Source: Streptomyces eurythermus
GTDB taxonomy: Bacteria; Actinomycetota; Actinomycetes; Streptomycetales; Streptomycetaceae
Length of the DNA: 64,000 bases
Reading direction: 5' to 3'
NCBI RefSeq assembly: GCF_014649115.1
Contig: NZ_BMSK01000020.1
Location: 1 to 64,000, forward strand
Part shown: piece by piece, positions 17,998-26,482 of the stretch
How the letters are laid out: every line of letters begins with the position of its first letter
Position numbering within the stretch: the stretch's first letter is position 1
Notes under the pieces: model-generated
The model's database searches: none
Told to the model about the DNA's origin: nothing
What the model saw: the letters and a program-made list of their open reading frames with translations, nothing else
Program-made: the position numbers and the translations under genes

Positions 17998-18261
17998 CTA
18001 CAAATAAAGCTCCAGCCATTCCCAGTCACCGGGACACTTGCTCAGCTCCCGAAGGCAGTACCGCAGACAAAGCTGAAGATCGCGGGCGTCTGTACGGATA
18101 TGCTGACGTTCACCTAAACCCGGACCTGACATCACCATCGTCCAAGGTTTGATTCCAGTTTGCATACGCTCATGATCAACCTTGACAAGAACCGTGACAC
18201 CGGCTCTTCCCAGCTCGTCCATGAGCAGCTCGAGATCCGCCAAGGAACCCATCCTCCGCAA
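17998..18261 (-). CDS. Small protein of unknown function, last gene of the RHS downstream cluster
   Basis: 87 residues from a TTG at 18261, or 84 from the ATG at 18252; the ATG has GGAGG directly abutting it, so neither start is ideal. The protein is hydrophilic and mixed alpha/beta in appearance (LMDELGRAGVTVLVKVDHER, then KPWTMVMSGPGLG), ending in DWEWLELYL. No motif gives a function. It begins 15 bases or less after the stop of the frameshifted gene and lies in the same orientation as the RHS toxin and DUF4259 gene. Base composition here is less GC-rich than the core genes, consistent with transferred DNA. An immunity or orphan immunity role is conceivable but unproven. Confidence 0.45.
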   Translation of the reverse strand: MRRMGSLADLELLMDELGRAGVTVLVKVDHERMQTGIKPWTMVMSGPGLGERQHIRTDARDLQLCLRYCLRELSKCPGDWEWLELYL

Positions 18262-18276
18262 CAGCCATTCGGCGCG

Positions 18277-18598
18277 TCATCCCAGAGATTCCGCCTCTGC
18301 ATTATTCTCGGCGATCATCCCTCGGAAGAACTCGGAGAAGGTTCGACATCTCTCGACTTCCCCTCCCGCAAGCCAGATGACCACTGCCGACCTTTTCTGC
18401 TCCGGCGCACACGGGTCTCGGTCACTGACTGCCAGCCTGCGCTTGGCCGTATCCACTTCCGCGAAAAGCGCCAGCCAACCAGACACCGCCACCCCCGTAA
18501 TTCACCGACCCACCCACATGGCATCCGCGTATGCCCGGCAACACCTGAGCAGGGAAGTCTGCCCGCCACCGCACATCTCCGCCTATTTGGTGCCTCAC
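18277..18598 (-). pseudogene. Frameshifted small gene (possible immunity-gene remnant)
   Basis: On the minus strand a GTG at 18598 sits 6 bases after a very strong GGGGGAGG site and opens a frame beginning VRHQIGGDVRWRADF. That frame runs out of coding character near a G-run at about 18493-18502. The adjacent frame takes over with GWLALFAEVDTAKRRL and a well-formed C-terminus ending FRGMIAENNAEAESLG just before the next gene. Removing one base in the G-run would join the two into a protein of about 106 residues. This could be a real inactivating mutation, a sequencing error, or simply a shorter gene starting at the GTG at 18492. Function unknown. Confidence 0.4.
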
Positions 18599-18663
18599 GT
18601 GCCGCCTCCCCCTGATAGAACCTGCGGTAGAGACCCGTCTCGTGGGCGACATCGATCAGAGGA

Positions 18664-19101
18664 CTACCGAGACTCACCTTCACTGACGGGACGCAATACA
18701 GACCTCAGACTGTCAATCGCAGCCTGTGCCTCTTCCCTCTCGCTAGCGTCGACCCAGCTCGTCCAGAACCATCCATCTGCGGGCAACGCAACTTCCAGCG
18801 CCTGAATCGCAGCCGAGGCGAGGGCGGGCGCAATCGGTTTCGCCAGCCATTCTGTAATGCTCGGGTAGTCCTCGTTCCAAGCCAAGAAACTCCCCGCTGG
18901 GACATTGGCCGCGACCACACCAGCAGCCGCCATTACTTCCTCAGGAAGCACAGAGGGATTTGACCTACTCCCCGCCTCGATGGCGGAACGGAATGTACTC
19001 TCGACGACCGCCAGTCGCCGCGATACAGGCTGTTTCTCCAGCTCATCGAGGAAGTCCTCAGCGGAGTCGCTGTCGAACGGTCCTGTTCCCCAGGTGCCCA
19101 T
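18664..19101 (-). CDS. DUF4259 protein, candidate immunity protein to the RHS toxin
   Basis: 145 residues from the ATG at 19101; the frame is open 12 codons further up, but MGTWGTGPFDSDSAEDFLDEL is the characteristic N-terminus of DUF4259 proteins. The protein is small, acidic, soluble and has no signal peptide. It starts 19 bases after the stop of the RHS-HINT-nuclease gene on the same strand, the standard position for an immunity gene in a polymorphic toxin locus, where the protein would bind and block the toxin tip in the producer. The family assignment is from the N-terminal motif; the immunity role is inferred from position only. Confidence 0.7.
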   Translation of the reverse strand: MGTWGTGPFDSDSAEDFLDELEKQPVSRRLAVVESTFRSAIEAGSRSNPSVLPEEVMAAAGVVAANVPAGSFLAWNEDYPSITEWLAKPIAPALASAAIQALEVALPADGWFWTSWVDASEREEAQAAIDSLRSVLRPVSEGESR

Positions 19102-19120
19102 CACACACTCCAGTCGAGAC

Positions 19121-22100
19121 TTACGGCAGGTATCCACCGAATGGAACTTCGATCTCTGGGTCTCTTCGGTTCAAGAGAGTCCCACCCCTCGCCTTTACCC
19201 CTTCCATCATCGTCTGCTCCATACGGCGAATCGCTGTTTTACTCGCACCGTTAGCCAGAGTGAAATAGGTAACATTCACCACGTCGTCGGCCGCATAACC
19301 AGCCTTACGGACGGCATGCTTCGACCGCATCGACTTATTCACTCGCTCTCTGATGCTTGAAGTAGAGCTTCCTACGTACTTCGTTCCGTCATTCAGGTGG
19401 ATGGTGTAGATGCCCGGCTGCGCAGGCACGTCGAACCGGGTTCCCGGGAGCGCCGCTGTCCCACAGTTGTGGACCAGGATCGGCGTGGCGCCCGCCAGCA
19501 CATAGTACGTATGCAATGTGCCGACGGTGAGGTCGTAAGTCGTTTGGCGCTGGTGGAAGTTGTGGACCGTCTTGACGGTGACCGTCGTGCCGTCGGGGCC
19601 GCGGAGGCGGGTGCCGGGGGTGAGGTCGTGGGCGTCGGTCCAGCGGTGGTGGGTGGTGTCCCAGAAGGGGTGGTGCCAGGTGGTGGTGAGGGTCTCGGAC
19701 TTGGTGGTGCGGGGCGGGCCGCGGACCGGGGTGGTGTCCAGGGTGAGGGTGGTGAAGTCCCGGTCCGTGTGGGTGACGATCAGCCGCTGGACCTTTTCCG
19801 GCGCGGTGACGCCGGTCTGTGGGTCGGTGGCCAGCACCGTGTCGCCCGTCTTGATCTGGCTGATGGGTGTGGAGGAGCCGTCGGCGAGCCGGACCGGTGT
19901 GCCGGCCACGAAGCTGTGCACCGCGCAGCTCGCCGCTGCCGTGCCGGCGCTCTCGGCTTCTCTGATCTCGTCGAGCGCGCGCTCGGCGTCCAGCATGCCG
20001 TCGACGACCTTCTCCGCTTCCTCGGCGTCCTTGACGGCGGTGTAGGCGCGGTCGAGCGCTCTCCAGACCTTGAAGGCTTCGATACCGACCTTGATGGCCT
20101 TGAATGCCTTGCCCCAGGGCACCGAGGTCAGGGCGGTGTTGAGGCAGCCCATGACGTCGCCCTTGGTGAAACAGTTGTAGGCGTCGGTGAGGCCGATGAC
20201 GTCGGCGACGAGATTGACCAGGTGCTGTTTGAGGCCGGAGGCCTGCTTCTTCGCGGCGGCGGTCGACGCCTGCGCGGTGGCCTTGGCCCGTGCCAGGGCC
20301 CGGGATTCGGCCTGCCGGTCGTAGGTCTTGGAGCTGATGTTGCCGCCGTGCACTCCCCCGCCCGCGCCGAGGCGGTGACCGTCGGTGCAGGAGCCGTGGT
20401 GGCAGTAGGCCTGGTTGCCGCCCGCGGAGCTGCCCATGGGGTCGACGGGGCCGGTGTCGACGTAGCGCTTGGGGTTGCTGGGGCTGCTGCCGGTGCCGCC
20501 GATGGGGTAGCCGACGCCGCACTGGTCGGCCATGCACAGGCCGGAGGGGTCGGAGCTGGTGACGGGAGTGTCGTCGGCGTAGTCGTAGGCGTTCCACGAC
20601 TGCGGGTCGCCGGTGTCGAGCAGGGGGTCGGGGACGAGGAAGCGGCCGATGGACGGGTCGTACTCGCGGGCGCCGAGGTTGGTCAGGCCGGTGTTGTCGT
20701 CCTGGGTGCCGCCGACGTAGCCGCGCTGGCCCGCCGTCCAGGTGCCGGTCTGGTCGCGTCGCTCGCCGAAGGGTTTGTACTGGCGGCGGGTGACGGCCTG
20801 GGTCTGGGCGTCGATGGCGAGGGTGCCGGTGCCCTGGCGGTCGGGGATCAGGTAGGTGAAGTGACCGTCGGAGGAGTGCGTGGCCACGGTCTGGCCGGCC
20901 AGGCCGATGTAGCGCACGCCGTCGGCGTTCGTGGCGCCCTTCTTGAGGGTGATCTCCTCGTCGCCGGTGTACAGGGTGGTCGCGCCGGGGCTGCGGCGGA
21001 TCAGCAGGCTCCCGTCGGCGCCGTACAGGTACGTCGTGTCGCCCGCACTGCCGGTGGAGGACAGTTCGGCGAGGTGGCCCTCGTCGTCGTAGGTGAAGGT
21101 GTCGGTGCCCGCGCGGGTGGTGCGGGTGCGGACGTTGCCGTCCTCGTCGTAGGTGTAGGTGCTGGTGGTGCCGGCGGTCGGGTCCGCCGGGGTGGTCCTG
21201 TCGACCTGGGCGACCGCGTGGGCCGGACGGCCCGTGCCCGGGGTCGCGAAGGGGGTGTAGGTGGCCGTGGTGTCGTGCGAGGTGTCTCCGGACGGGTCGT
21301 GGTCGACCTGGGTCCGGCGGGCGCCCGTGCCGTCGTAGGTCCAGCTCTGCCAGTACGGGGAGGGGCCGCCTACGGTGGTGGAGGTGCCGGGCGCGGGGGT
21401 GGCGGCGCAGTCGTCGGTGGCCGTCCAGGCCGCCTTCAGGCGCTGTGCCCAGTCGTAGCCGAAGCACTGGGTGTCGGTCTGCCCGGTCTCCAGCTTGTCG
21501 GTGATCCTGGTGACGTTGCCGGAGGGCTGGTAGGTGTACGTCGTCCGGTCGGCGATCGCACGGCCGGACTCGGTGACGATGGTGGACCCCGTCAGGCGGT
21601 GGGTCTGGTCGTCGTAATCGAGGGTCTGCTGGGCGAAGTTGCCGGACGTGCCGTAGGTGAACTGCTGCGGTTCGTCGAACTCCGTGTACATCAGGCCGCT
21701 GACGTAGGACCAGCCGCCGGTGCCGCTGCCGACGCCGATGGGCCGGTCGTAGGCGTCGTAGGTGTAGGCGACCGTCTCCTCGGGCAGCGCGACGGTGGCG
21801 GGGTCCTGGTCGGTGTAGCTGCTGACGGTGCCGGTGAGCCGGTAGTGGTTCTGGTGGAGGTAGGTGCCGGCGAGGGCGCCCTCGGAGGACGGGACGACGA
21901 GTTCGGTGGCCTGCGCCCAGCCGTGGCTGTCGTAGCCGAGGACCTTGCTGGTGTACGCGGTACCGCCGGCGCCGTCGACATAGCGGGTGGACGAAGTGGG
22001 CTTTCCCTTTTTCAGCGTGTCGTAGGTCCAGGCGGCCAGTTCGTTGCCCGGTGCCGGGTCGGCGCCGCCGGTGGTGTCGTACGCGGCGGTCTTGCGGCCC

Positions 22101-25100
22101 ATCTCGTCGTACTTGTAGGAGATCGTCTTGCCGCGGTTGTCGGTGATGGTCAGCAGTTGGCCGGCGTTGTCGTAGGTCGAGCTGGAGGACCCGGTGTCGG
22201 GGTCGGTCTGGGAGGTGCGGCGGCCCAGCAGGTCGTAGTGGCTGGACCAGGTGTGGCCCTGGCCGTCGTCTTGGCCGGTCTGGTGGCCGGCGGCATCGTA
22301 GGAGTAGGTGACGGTGTCCGCCGTCCCGGTGGGGGCGGCGCCGTGGTAGCGCAGCAGTTTGGCGGTCTGGCCGCGCGCGTCGGTGTAGGCCGTGGTGGGA
22401 GTCGCGCCCTGGGGCGGGGTGACGTCGACCCGGTCGGAACCGGGGTAGGCGGTTGTGGAGCGCCAGGTCTCCGACGCGAAGTGGTAGGCGATGGAGGCGG
22501 TGACGCGGCCCGCGCCGTCGTAGACCGTGCCGGTCTGGGACGGGGTCTGGTTGTCGGGCGCGTCCACCAGCGTGGCGGACGGGGCGCCGCTGTTGTAGTA
22601 GGGGGCGGACGAACTCACCGCCCAGCCGTGGCTGTCGTAGACGGTGTCGGAGATGACCCGTCCGCCGTCCACGGTCGCGGTCTGTGTCTCCCGCGGGCGC
22701 AGCATCGCGTCGTAGAGGGAGATGGAGGTGCGGTAGGTGTTGTTGTCGAGCAGGGTCTGGGTGGTCACCGTCGACGGGGCGCCGGGGGCGAGGTTGTAGC
22801 CGTACTTGGTGTTGGGGTTGTTGGTGGTGGGGAACCCCGGGTCCCATACGGCGGTGAGCCGGCCCAGTGGGTCGTAGGTGCTGGTCGTGGAGTAGCCGGC
22901 CGCGTCGGTGGTCTTCAGGTCCAGACCGCGGGCCGGGTCGAGGGTGGTCGTGGTGCTGAAGCCGGCGGTCTGCCCGGTGACCTTGGGCTGGGTGACCTTG
23001 ACGGAAGTGGGGGCGGCGCCGGTGGCGGGGGTGTACACCGTGGTGGTGGTGTGGTTGTCGGCGTCCGTCTCGGTGAGTTCGCGGCCGTAGGAGTCGTAGG
23101 TCGTCCTCAGCGCGGTGATGTAGTGCGGGGTGCCGTCACCGGAGACGGAGTCGGCCTTCTGCACCATCGTCACGTCGCCCTTGGTGGGCGGGGTGGTGTT
23201 GTCGGTGGCGTTGTCGAAGAAGGTCAGGTCGTCGCTGATCAGGTCGTCCGGGTACGACGGGGTGGCGGAGCAGGCGACGGCGACCTGCTGGACCCGGCGC
23301 GGGACGGGCAGGGTGGCGCCGGAGGCGTCCTTGGCGTACCAGGTGCGGGTGCACTTGTCGTCGGCGGTGGTGGCGGTGTCGCCACGGTCGTCGACGGACG
23401 TGGGGAGGCCGGTGGCGTCGTCGAGGGTGTAGTCGGTCTCGGTGGTGCGCCGGGTGCCGTCCGCCTTGGTGGTGACGGCCCGGCTGCGGCGGACGTTGAC
23501 GCGGTGGGCGACCAGGTCGTCGAGGCCCGCCTTGGTACGGGACTGGGCCGCCGTCGCCGGGGAGGTCCAGGGGTCGCTGATCTCGTCGGAGAGGAGGGCG
23601 CCGCCGTCGCCGTTGAAGCCGAGGGTCTCAAAGGCCTGGCCGGCCAGCCAGTCCGAGTCCTTCTGCGGATCGTCGCCGGCGCGGTCGTCGAGGGTGACGC
23701 TGCGGGTGCCGGAGGAGGTCTTGTCCCCGTCCATGCCGCGGAAGTACGTCTGCGTCGAGAGCGTGATCTTCTCCGGCGCCGTGCCAGTGCGCGTTTCCAC
23801 CGTGCCGTAGCCGCGCCACTGGTTCCAGGTGCGGTACTTGGCCTGGGTGAGCGGGTTGTCGTCGAAGTGCCAGGCCGGGTCGCCGACGTAGGTGTAGGAC
23901 GTCTGGACGGGCAGTCCCTGTGCGGTCGGGTCCTGGGTGGTCACGGAGTTGACGACGAACTTGTTGAACCAGTCCAGCTGCGGGGACGTCTGACCGGGCG
24001 GGGTCCAGTACGACGGGTAGCAGCGCAAGGTGTTGGCGTCCTGGCTGGACGGCAGCACGGTGGTGCCCGCGCGGTGGCACTGGGGGCCGGAGTAGTTGGC
24101 GGTGATCACTTCGCCGGACTCGGTGGTGATGGTGGTGAGCCGGTAGCGGGTGATCGGCTGGTAGCCGTCCAGGCCGTCGACCCGGTTGGCGAGGGCCTGC
24201 CCGGCGAACGTGACCGGAGGCAGGGCGAGACTGCCGCCGTCCATGCCGGTGTGGGTGATGGAGGACAGCCACAGGGAGGGTGTGGTGGTGTCTCCGGTCG
24301 CGGGGAAGGTGTGGGTCAGGGACCAGGCGTCGACGTTCTGGTAGCCGGTGCCGACCAGGGTCTGGGTGCGGATGCCGGTCAGGCGCCGGGTGGTGAAGAA
24401 CGCCGGGCCGTGATTGGCGCAGCTGCCCGACGACGCGCACGTCTGGTCCACGGGCACGTCGGGCCAGTGCGAGGCGTTGGCCGTCGTCATCTTCGAGGTG
24501 GCACAGTCGAAGCCGGAGTCGGGCAGGCAGCGCTCGGCGGTGTCGAAGAAGACCTGCGCGGCGGCCTGAGCCGTGGTGTCGTAGACCTTGCCCGCCAGTT
24601 GCCCGTACTGGATCTTGGCGAGGTAGCCGCCGCGGGTGTACGGCGTGGCGGTGGTGGTGTCGTCGCGGCCGTAGTATCCGGTCTCCGGCGTGTACCAGTA
24701 GCTCATGGCGTTGCCATGGGCATCGGTGACGTAGTCGAGGTTCCACCGGTAGCCCTGCTGACACCAGGAGGCGGCGAAGGTGGAGGCGTGGCACGGCTCG
24801 CCGGTGTCGTTGCCGTAGACGGGCGCGGTGAACACCGAGTTGGTGGTGGCGTTGCCGGTGGCCCAGCCGGGAAGGCGGTTCAGGCCGAAGTAGTAGCGGG
24901 TGCCGTCGGCGGTGGTGACGAGGAAGTACTCGTGGTCGTTGTCGTCGTTGACCGTGTCGGTCTTGATCTCGATCTTCTCGCCGTTGTCGTCCTGCGGGTG
25001 CCAGGTGCCCGTCTTGTCGTCGTGGACGAGGGTGTTGGACGATCCGTTGAGGGAGAGGGTGAGGGTCTGGGCGGTGTCCGACCAGCACTCGTCGGAGGTC

Positions 25101-26134
25101 TTGGGCGTGCCGTTCGCCGTGTCGTCTGAGCAGCCGGGGTAGCTGCGCTCGACGAAGCCGGGCGAGTAGTCCCAGCCGTCACCGATCCAGGAGGACTGGG
25201 CGTTGGTGGAGGAGGTGCGCCCGTCCACGCTCTGCGAGTTGTAGCTCAGGGAGACGGTCGGCGTGAGGCTGCCGGGGACGTCCGGCACCGTGAGGGGGTA
25301 CGAGTAGGAGAAGGCACCGCTGGAGCCTCCGGCCGACCACTGGCCGGACGGGGACAGCGAGGTGGCCGCGTAGGTGCCGCCTCCGCCGGAGGTGCCGGCC
25401 ACGGCCGCGAGAACCATCGGCTGGGCCGTCGTGGCCTGGTGGGCGACGGGGTCCGCCGGGAGTGACAGGTCGGCGGAGACCGTCCGGCTCCTGACGTCGT
25501 TGGTGGAGGGGAGCGGGGTCTGCGCGCGGCAGGCGGCCCTGTCGGGCGTGGTCAGGGCGCAGGCCGGCAGCCGCACCAGGCGCAGCCGTGCGGCCCAGTC
25601 GCCGCCGTAGGCGTCCTTGAAGGCCGAGTAGTCCAGGCCGAGGCGGGCGCTGCCACCGGAGGCCGGGGCGTTCGGCTGGACGGTGAAGAGGACACCCCGC
25701 AGTCCGAGTCGCTGTGCGGCCTCCTGGCCCGGCATGCGCAGGCGCAGTCGGGTGCCCGAGGGGGCGAGGTGCCCGCTCTTGGCCGCGGTCAGGGACAGGG
25801 GAAGGTGGCCGGCGTGCCGGGTGCCGGCACCGCGGGCGGGGACCGTGGTGTCGGCGGCGCCCGCCTCGGGCCAGGTCCGCCGTCCCGTGCCGGGGCTGAA
25901 GCGGGGCATGTGCGGCACTGCGACGTGCTTGCCCTCGACCGGCCGGACCGGGACCGAGTGCTGCTTGTCCACCTTGACGAGGTAATCGGGACGGTGCCCG
26001 GCGGCGAGGGCGGCCTGGGGCGCGACGAGACCTGACAGAAGCCCGAGTGCGGTGACGACGGCGATCCACAGGCCGGGAACTCTGCGGATCCTCAGGGTTC
26101 TTCCGTAAAGCCGCCACAGTGAGTTTCGATGCAC
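19121..26134 (-). CDS. Secreted RHS polymorphic toxin with HINT domain and GIY-YIG nuclease tip
   Basis: 2337 residues from the GTG at 26134, preceded by GGGGGG; an ATG at 26215 would add 27 unlikely residues. Order: Sec-type signal (Arg-rich start, hydrophobic VVTALGLLSGLVA, AALAA cleavage region near residue 48); beta-rich N-terminal region; YD/RHS repeats at about 1010-1790; RHS core near 1825 (GAREYDPSIGRFL, then DPSGL); a linker; HINT autoprocessing domain from about 2068 (FVAGTPVRLADG) to VHNC at 2224. The last 114 residues are a GIY-YIG nuclease with GIY at 2241, KYVGSS, the Arg of SIRERV, the Glu of RRMEQ and the Asn of LLNRR. The shell would enclose and deliver the tip, released by HINT cleavage, to cut nucleic acid in a competitor. 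DUF4259 follows directly. Confidence 0.9.
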   Translation of the reverse strand: MHRNSLWRLYGRTLRIRRVPGLWIAVVTALGLLSGLVAPQAALAAGHRPDYLVKVDKQHSVPVRPVEGKHVAVPHMPRFSPGTGRRTWPEAGAADTTVPARGAGTRHAGHLPLSLTAAKSGHLAPSGTRLRLRMPGQEAAQRLGLRGVLFTVQPNAPASGGSARLGLDYSAFKDAYGGDWAARLRLVRLPACALTTPDRAACRAQTPLPSTNDVRSRTVSADLSLPADPVAHQATTAQPMVLAAVAGTSGGGGTYAATSLSPSGQWSAGGSSGAFSYSYPLTVPDVPGSLTPTVSLSYNSQSVDGRTSSTNAQSSWIGDGWDYSPGFVERSYPGCSDDTANGTPKTSDECWSDTAQTLTLSLNGSSNTLVHDDKTGTWHPQDDNGEKIEIKTDTVNDDNDHEYFLVTTADGTRYYFGLNRLPGWATGNATTNSVFTAPVYGNDTGEPCHASTFAASWCQQGYRWNLDYVTDAHGNAMSYWYTPETGYYGRDDTTTATPYTRGGYLAKIQYGQLAGKVYDTTAQAAAQVFFDTAERCLPDSGFDCATSKMTTANASHWPDVPVDQTCASSGSCANHGPAFFTTRRLTGIRTQTLVGTGYQNVDAWSLTHTFPATGDTTTPSLWLSSITHTGMDGGSLALPPVTFAGQALANRVDGLDGYQPITRYRLTTITTESGEVITANYSGPQCHRAGTTVLPSSQDANTLRCYPSYWTPPGQTSPQLDWFNKFVVNSVTTQDPTAQGLPVQTSYTYVGDPAWHFDDNPLTQAKYRTWNQWRGYGTVETRTGTAPEKITLSTQTYFRGMDGDKTSSGTRSVTLDDRAGDDPQKDSDWLAGQAFETLGFNGDGGALLSDEISDPWTSPATAAQSRTKAGLDDLVAHRVNVRRSRAVTTKADGTRRTTETDYTLDDATGLPTSVDDRGDTATTADDKCTRTWYAKDASGATLPVPRRVQQVAVACSATPSYPDDLISDDLTFFDNATDNTTPPTKGDVTMVQKADSVSGDGTPHYITALRTTYDSYGRELTETDADNHTTTTVYTPATGAAPTSVKVTQPKVTGQTAGFSTTTTLDPARGLDLKTTDAAGYSTTSTYDPLGRLTAVWDPGFPTTNNPNTKYGYNLAPGAPSTVTTQTLLDNNTYRTSISLYDAMLRPRETQTATVDGGRVISDTVYDSHGWAVSSSAPYYNSGAPSATLVDAPDNQTPSQTGTVYDGAGRVTASIAYHFASETWRSTTAYPGSDRVDVTPPQGATPTTAYTDARGQTAKLLRYHGAAPTGTADTVTYSYDAAGHQTGQDDGQGHTWSSHYDLLGRRTSQTDPDTGSSSSTYDNAGQLLTITDNRGKTISYKYDEMGRKTAAYDTTGGADPAPGNELAAWTYDTLKKGKPTSSTRYVDGAGGTAYTSKVLGYDSHGWAQATELVVPSSEGALAGTYLHQNHYRLTGTVSSYTDQDPATVALPEETVAYTYDAYDRPIGVGSGTGGWSYVSGLMYTEFDEPQQFTYGTSGNFAQQTLDYDDQTHRLTGSTIVTESGRAIADRTTYTYQPSGNVTRITDKLETGQTDTQCFGYDWAQRLKAAWTATDDCAATPAPGTSTTVGGPSPYWQSWTYDGTGARRTQVDHDPSGDTSHDTTATYTPFATPGTGRPAHAVAQVDRTTPADPTAGTTSTYTYDEDGNVRTRTTRAGTDTFTYDDEGHLAELSSTGSAGDTTYLYGADGSLLIRRSPGATTLYTGDEEITLKKGATNADGVRYIGLAGQTVATHSSDGHFTYLIPDRQGTGTLAIDAQTQAVTRRQYKPFGERRDQTGTWTAGQRGYVGGTQDDNTGLTNLGAREYDPSIGRFLVPDPLLDTGDPQSWNAYDYADDTPVTSSDPSGLCMADQCGVGYPIGGTGSSPSNPKRYVDTGPVDPMGSSAGGNQAYCHHGSCTDGHRLGAGGGVHGGNISSKTYDRQAESRALARAKATAQASTAAAKKQASGLKQHLVNLVADVIGLTDAYNCFTKGDVMGCLNTALTSVPWGKAFKAIKVGIEAFKVWRALDRAYTAVKDAEEAEKVVDGMLDAERALDEIREAESAGTAAASCAVHSFVAGTPVRLADGSSTPISQIKTGDTVLATDPQTGVTAPEKVQRLIVTHTDRDFTTLTLDTTPVRGPPRTTKSETLTTTWHHPFWDTTHHRWTDAHDLTPGTRLRGPDGTTVTVKTVHNFHQRQTTYDLTVGTLHTYYVLAGATPILVHNCGTAALPGTRFDVPAQPGIYTIHLNDGTKYVGSSTSSIRERVNKSMRSKHAVRKAGYAADDVVNVTYFTLANGASKTAIRRMEQTMMEGVKARGGTLLNRRDPEIEVPFGGYLP

Positions 26135-26482
26135 TCTGAACCCCCCAATTCGGCGCGACTGCCGAGGGGATATTCGACCAGAGGGAAAGCGCTTTTTACA
26201 GAGCCCACATGGCATCGATCACACATAGAGATCGCCATGACTCACCCCGCGAATCACCAAGAAGAGGTAATGCGCACCTCGCTCGGTCCACGGGAAGGTC
26301 GGAGCGGGCCAAAAGGTGCCCAACGGTCCACAGTGGAGGCAAAATGCTGCATAGGCCATGCAGTCTGTCCGCGGAAAAAGCGGCATCGAATTTCAGCCAT
26401 TGCTTGTCGCCCTGACGCAATCACAGGTAACCTCCTCGCGCTTATCGGCTCTTTCCTCACCGGAAGCCAACCTGGGGGGCGT
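26135..26482. promoter_or_regulatory. Divergent control region between the RHS toxin and the SGNH-like giant protein
   Basis: This 348-base stretch without a gene separates two large divergent genes, so it must hold both promoters. It is clearly richer in A and T than the coding DNA around it. It contains the perfect 10-bp palindrome AAAGCGCTTT at 26186-26195, about 52 bases from the toxin start, a possible operator. Small open frames here have no convincing ribosome-binding site. No promoter hexamers could be assigned with confidence. Confidence 0.5.

Noticed and set aside
18315..18683. A 122-codon minus-strand frame in the toxin downstream cluster
   Set aside because: It starts within the end of the DUF4259 gene, is Arg/Trp-rich and lacks a ribosome-binding site. 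The frames described under the frameshifted gene explain the DNA better.
19397..25129. A 1910-codon open frame on the plus strand, antisense to the RHS toxin gene
   Set aside because: It is composed almost wholly of Gly, Val, Ala and Arg, the mirror of GC-rich RHS codons, and has no ribosome-binding site or known domain. The minus-strand frame has all the real motifs.
26129..26482. N-terminal extension of the giant secreted protein frame
   Set aside because: The frame is open, but the region is an AT-richer divergent promoter, and the ATG at 26483 has GGGGGG and a proper signal peptide after it.
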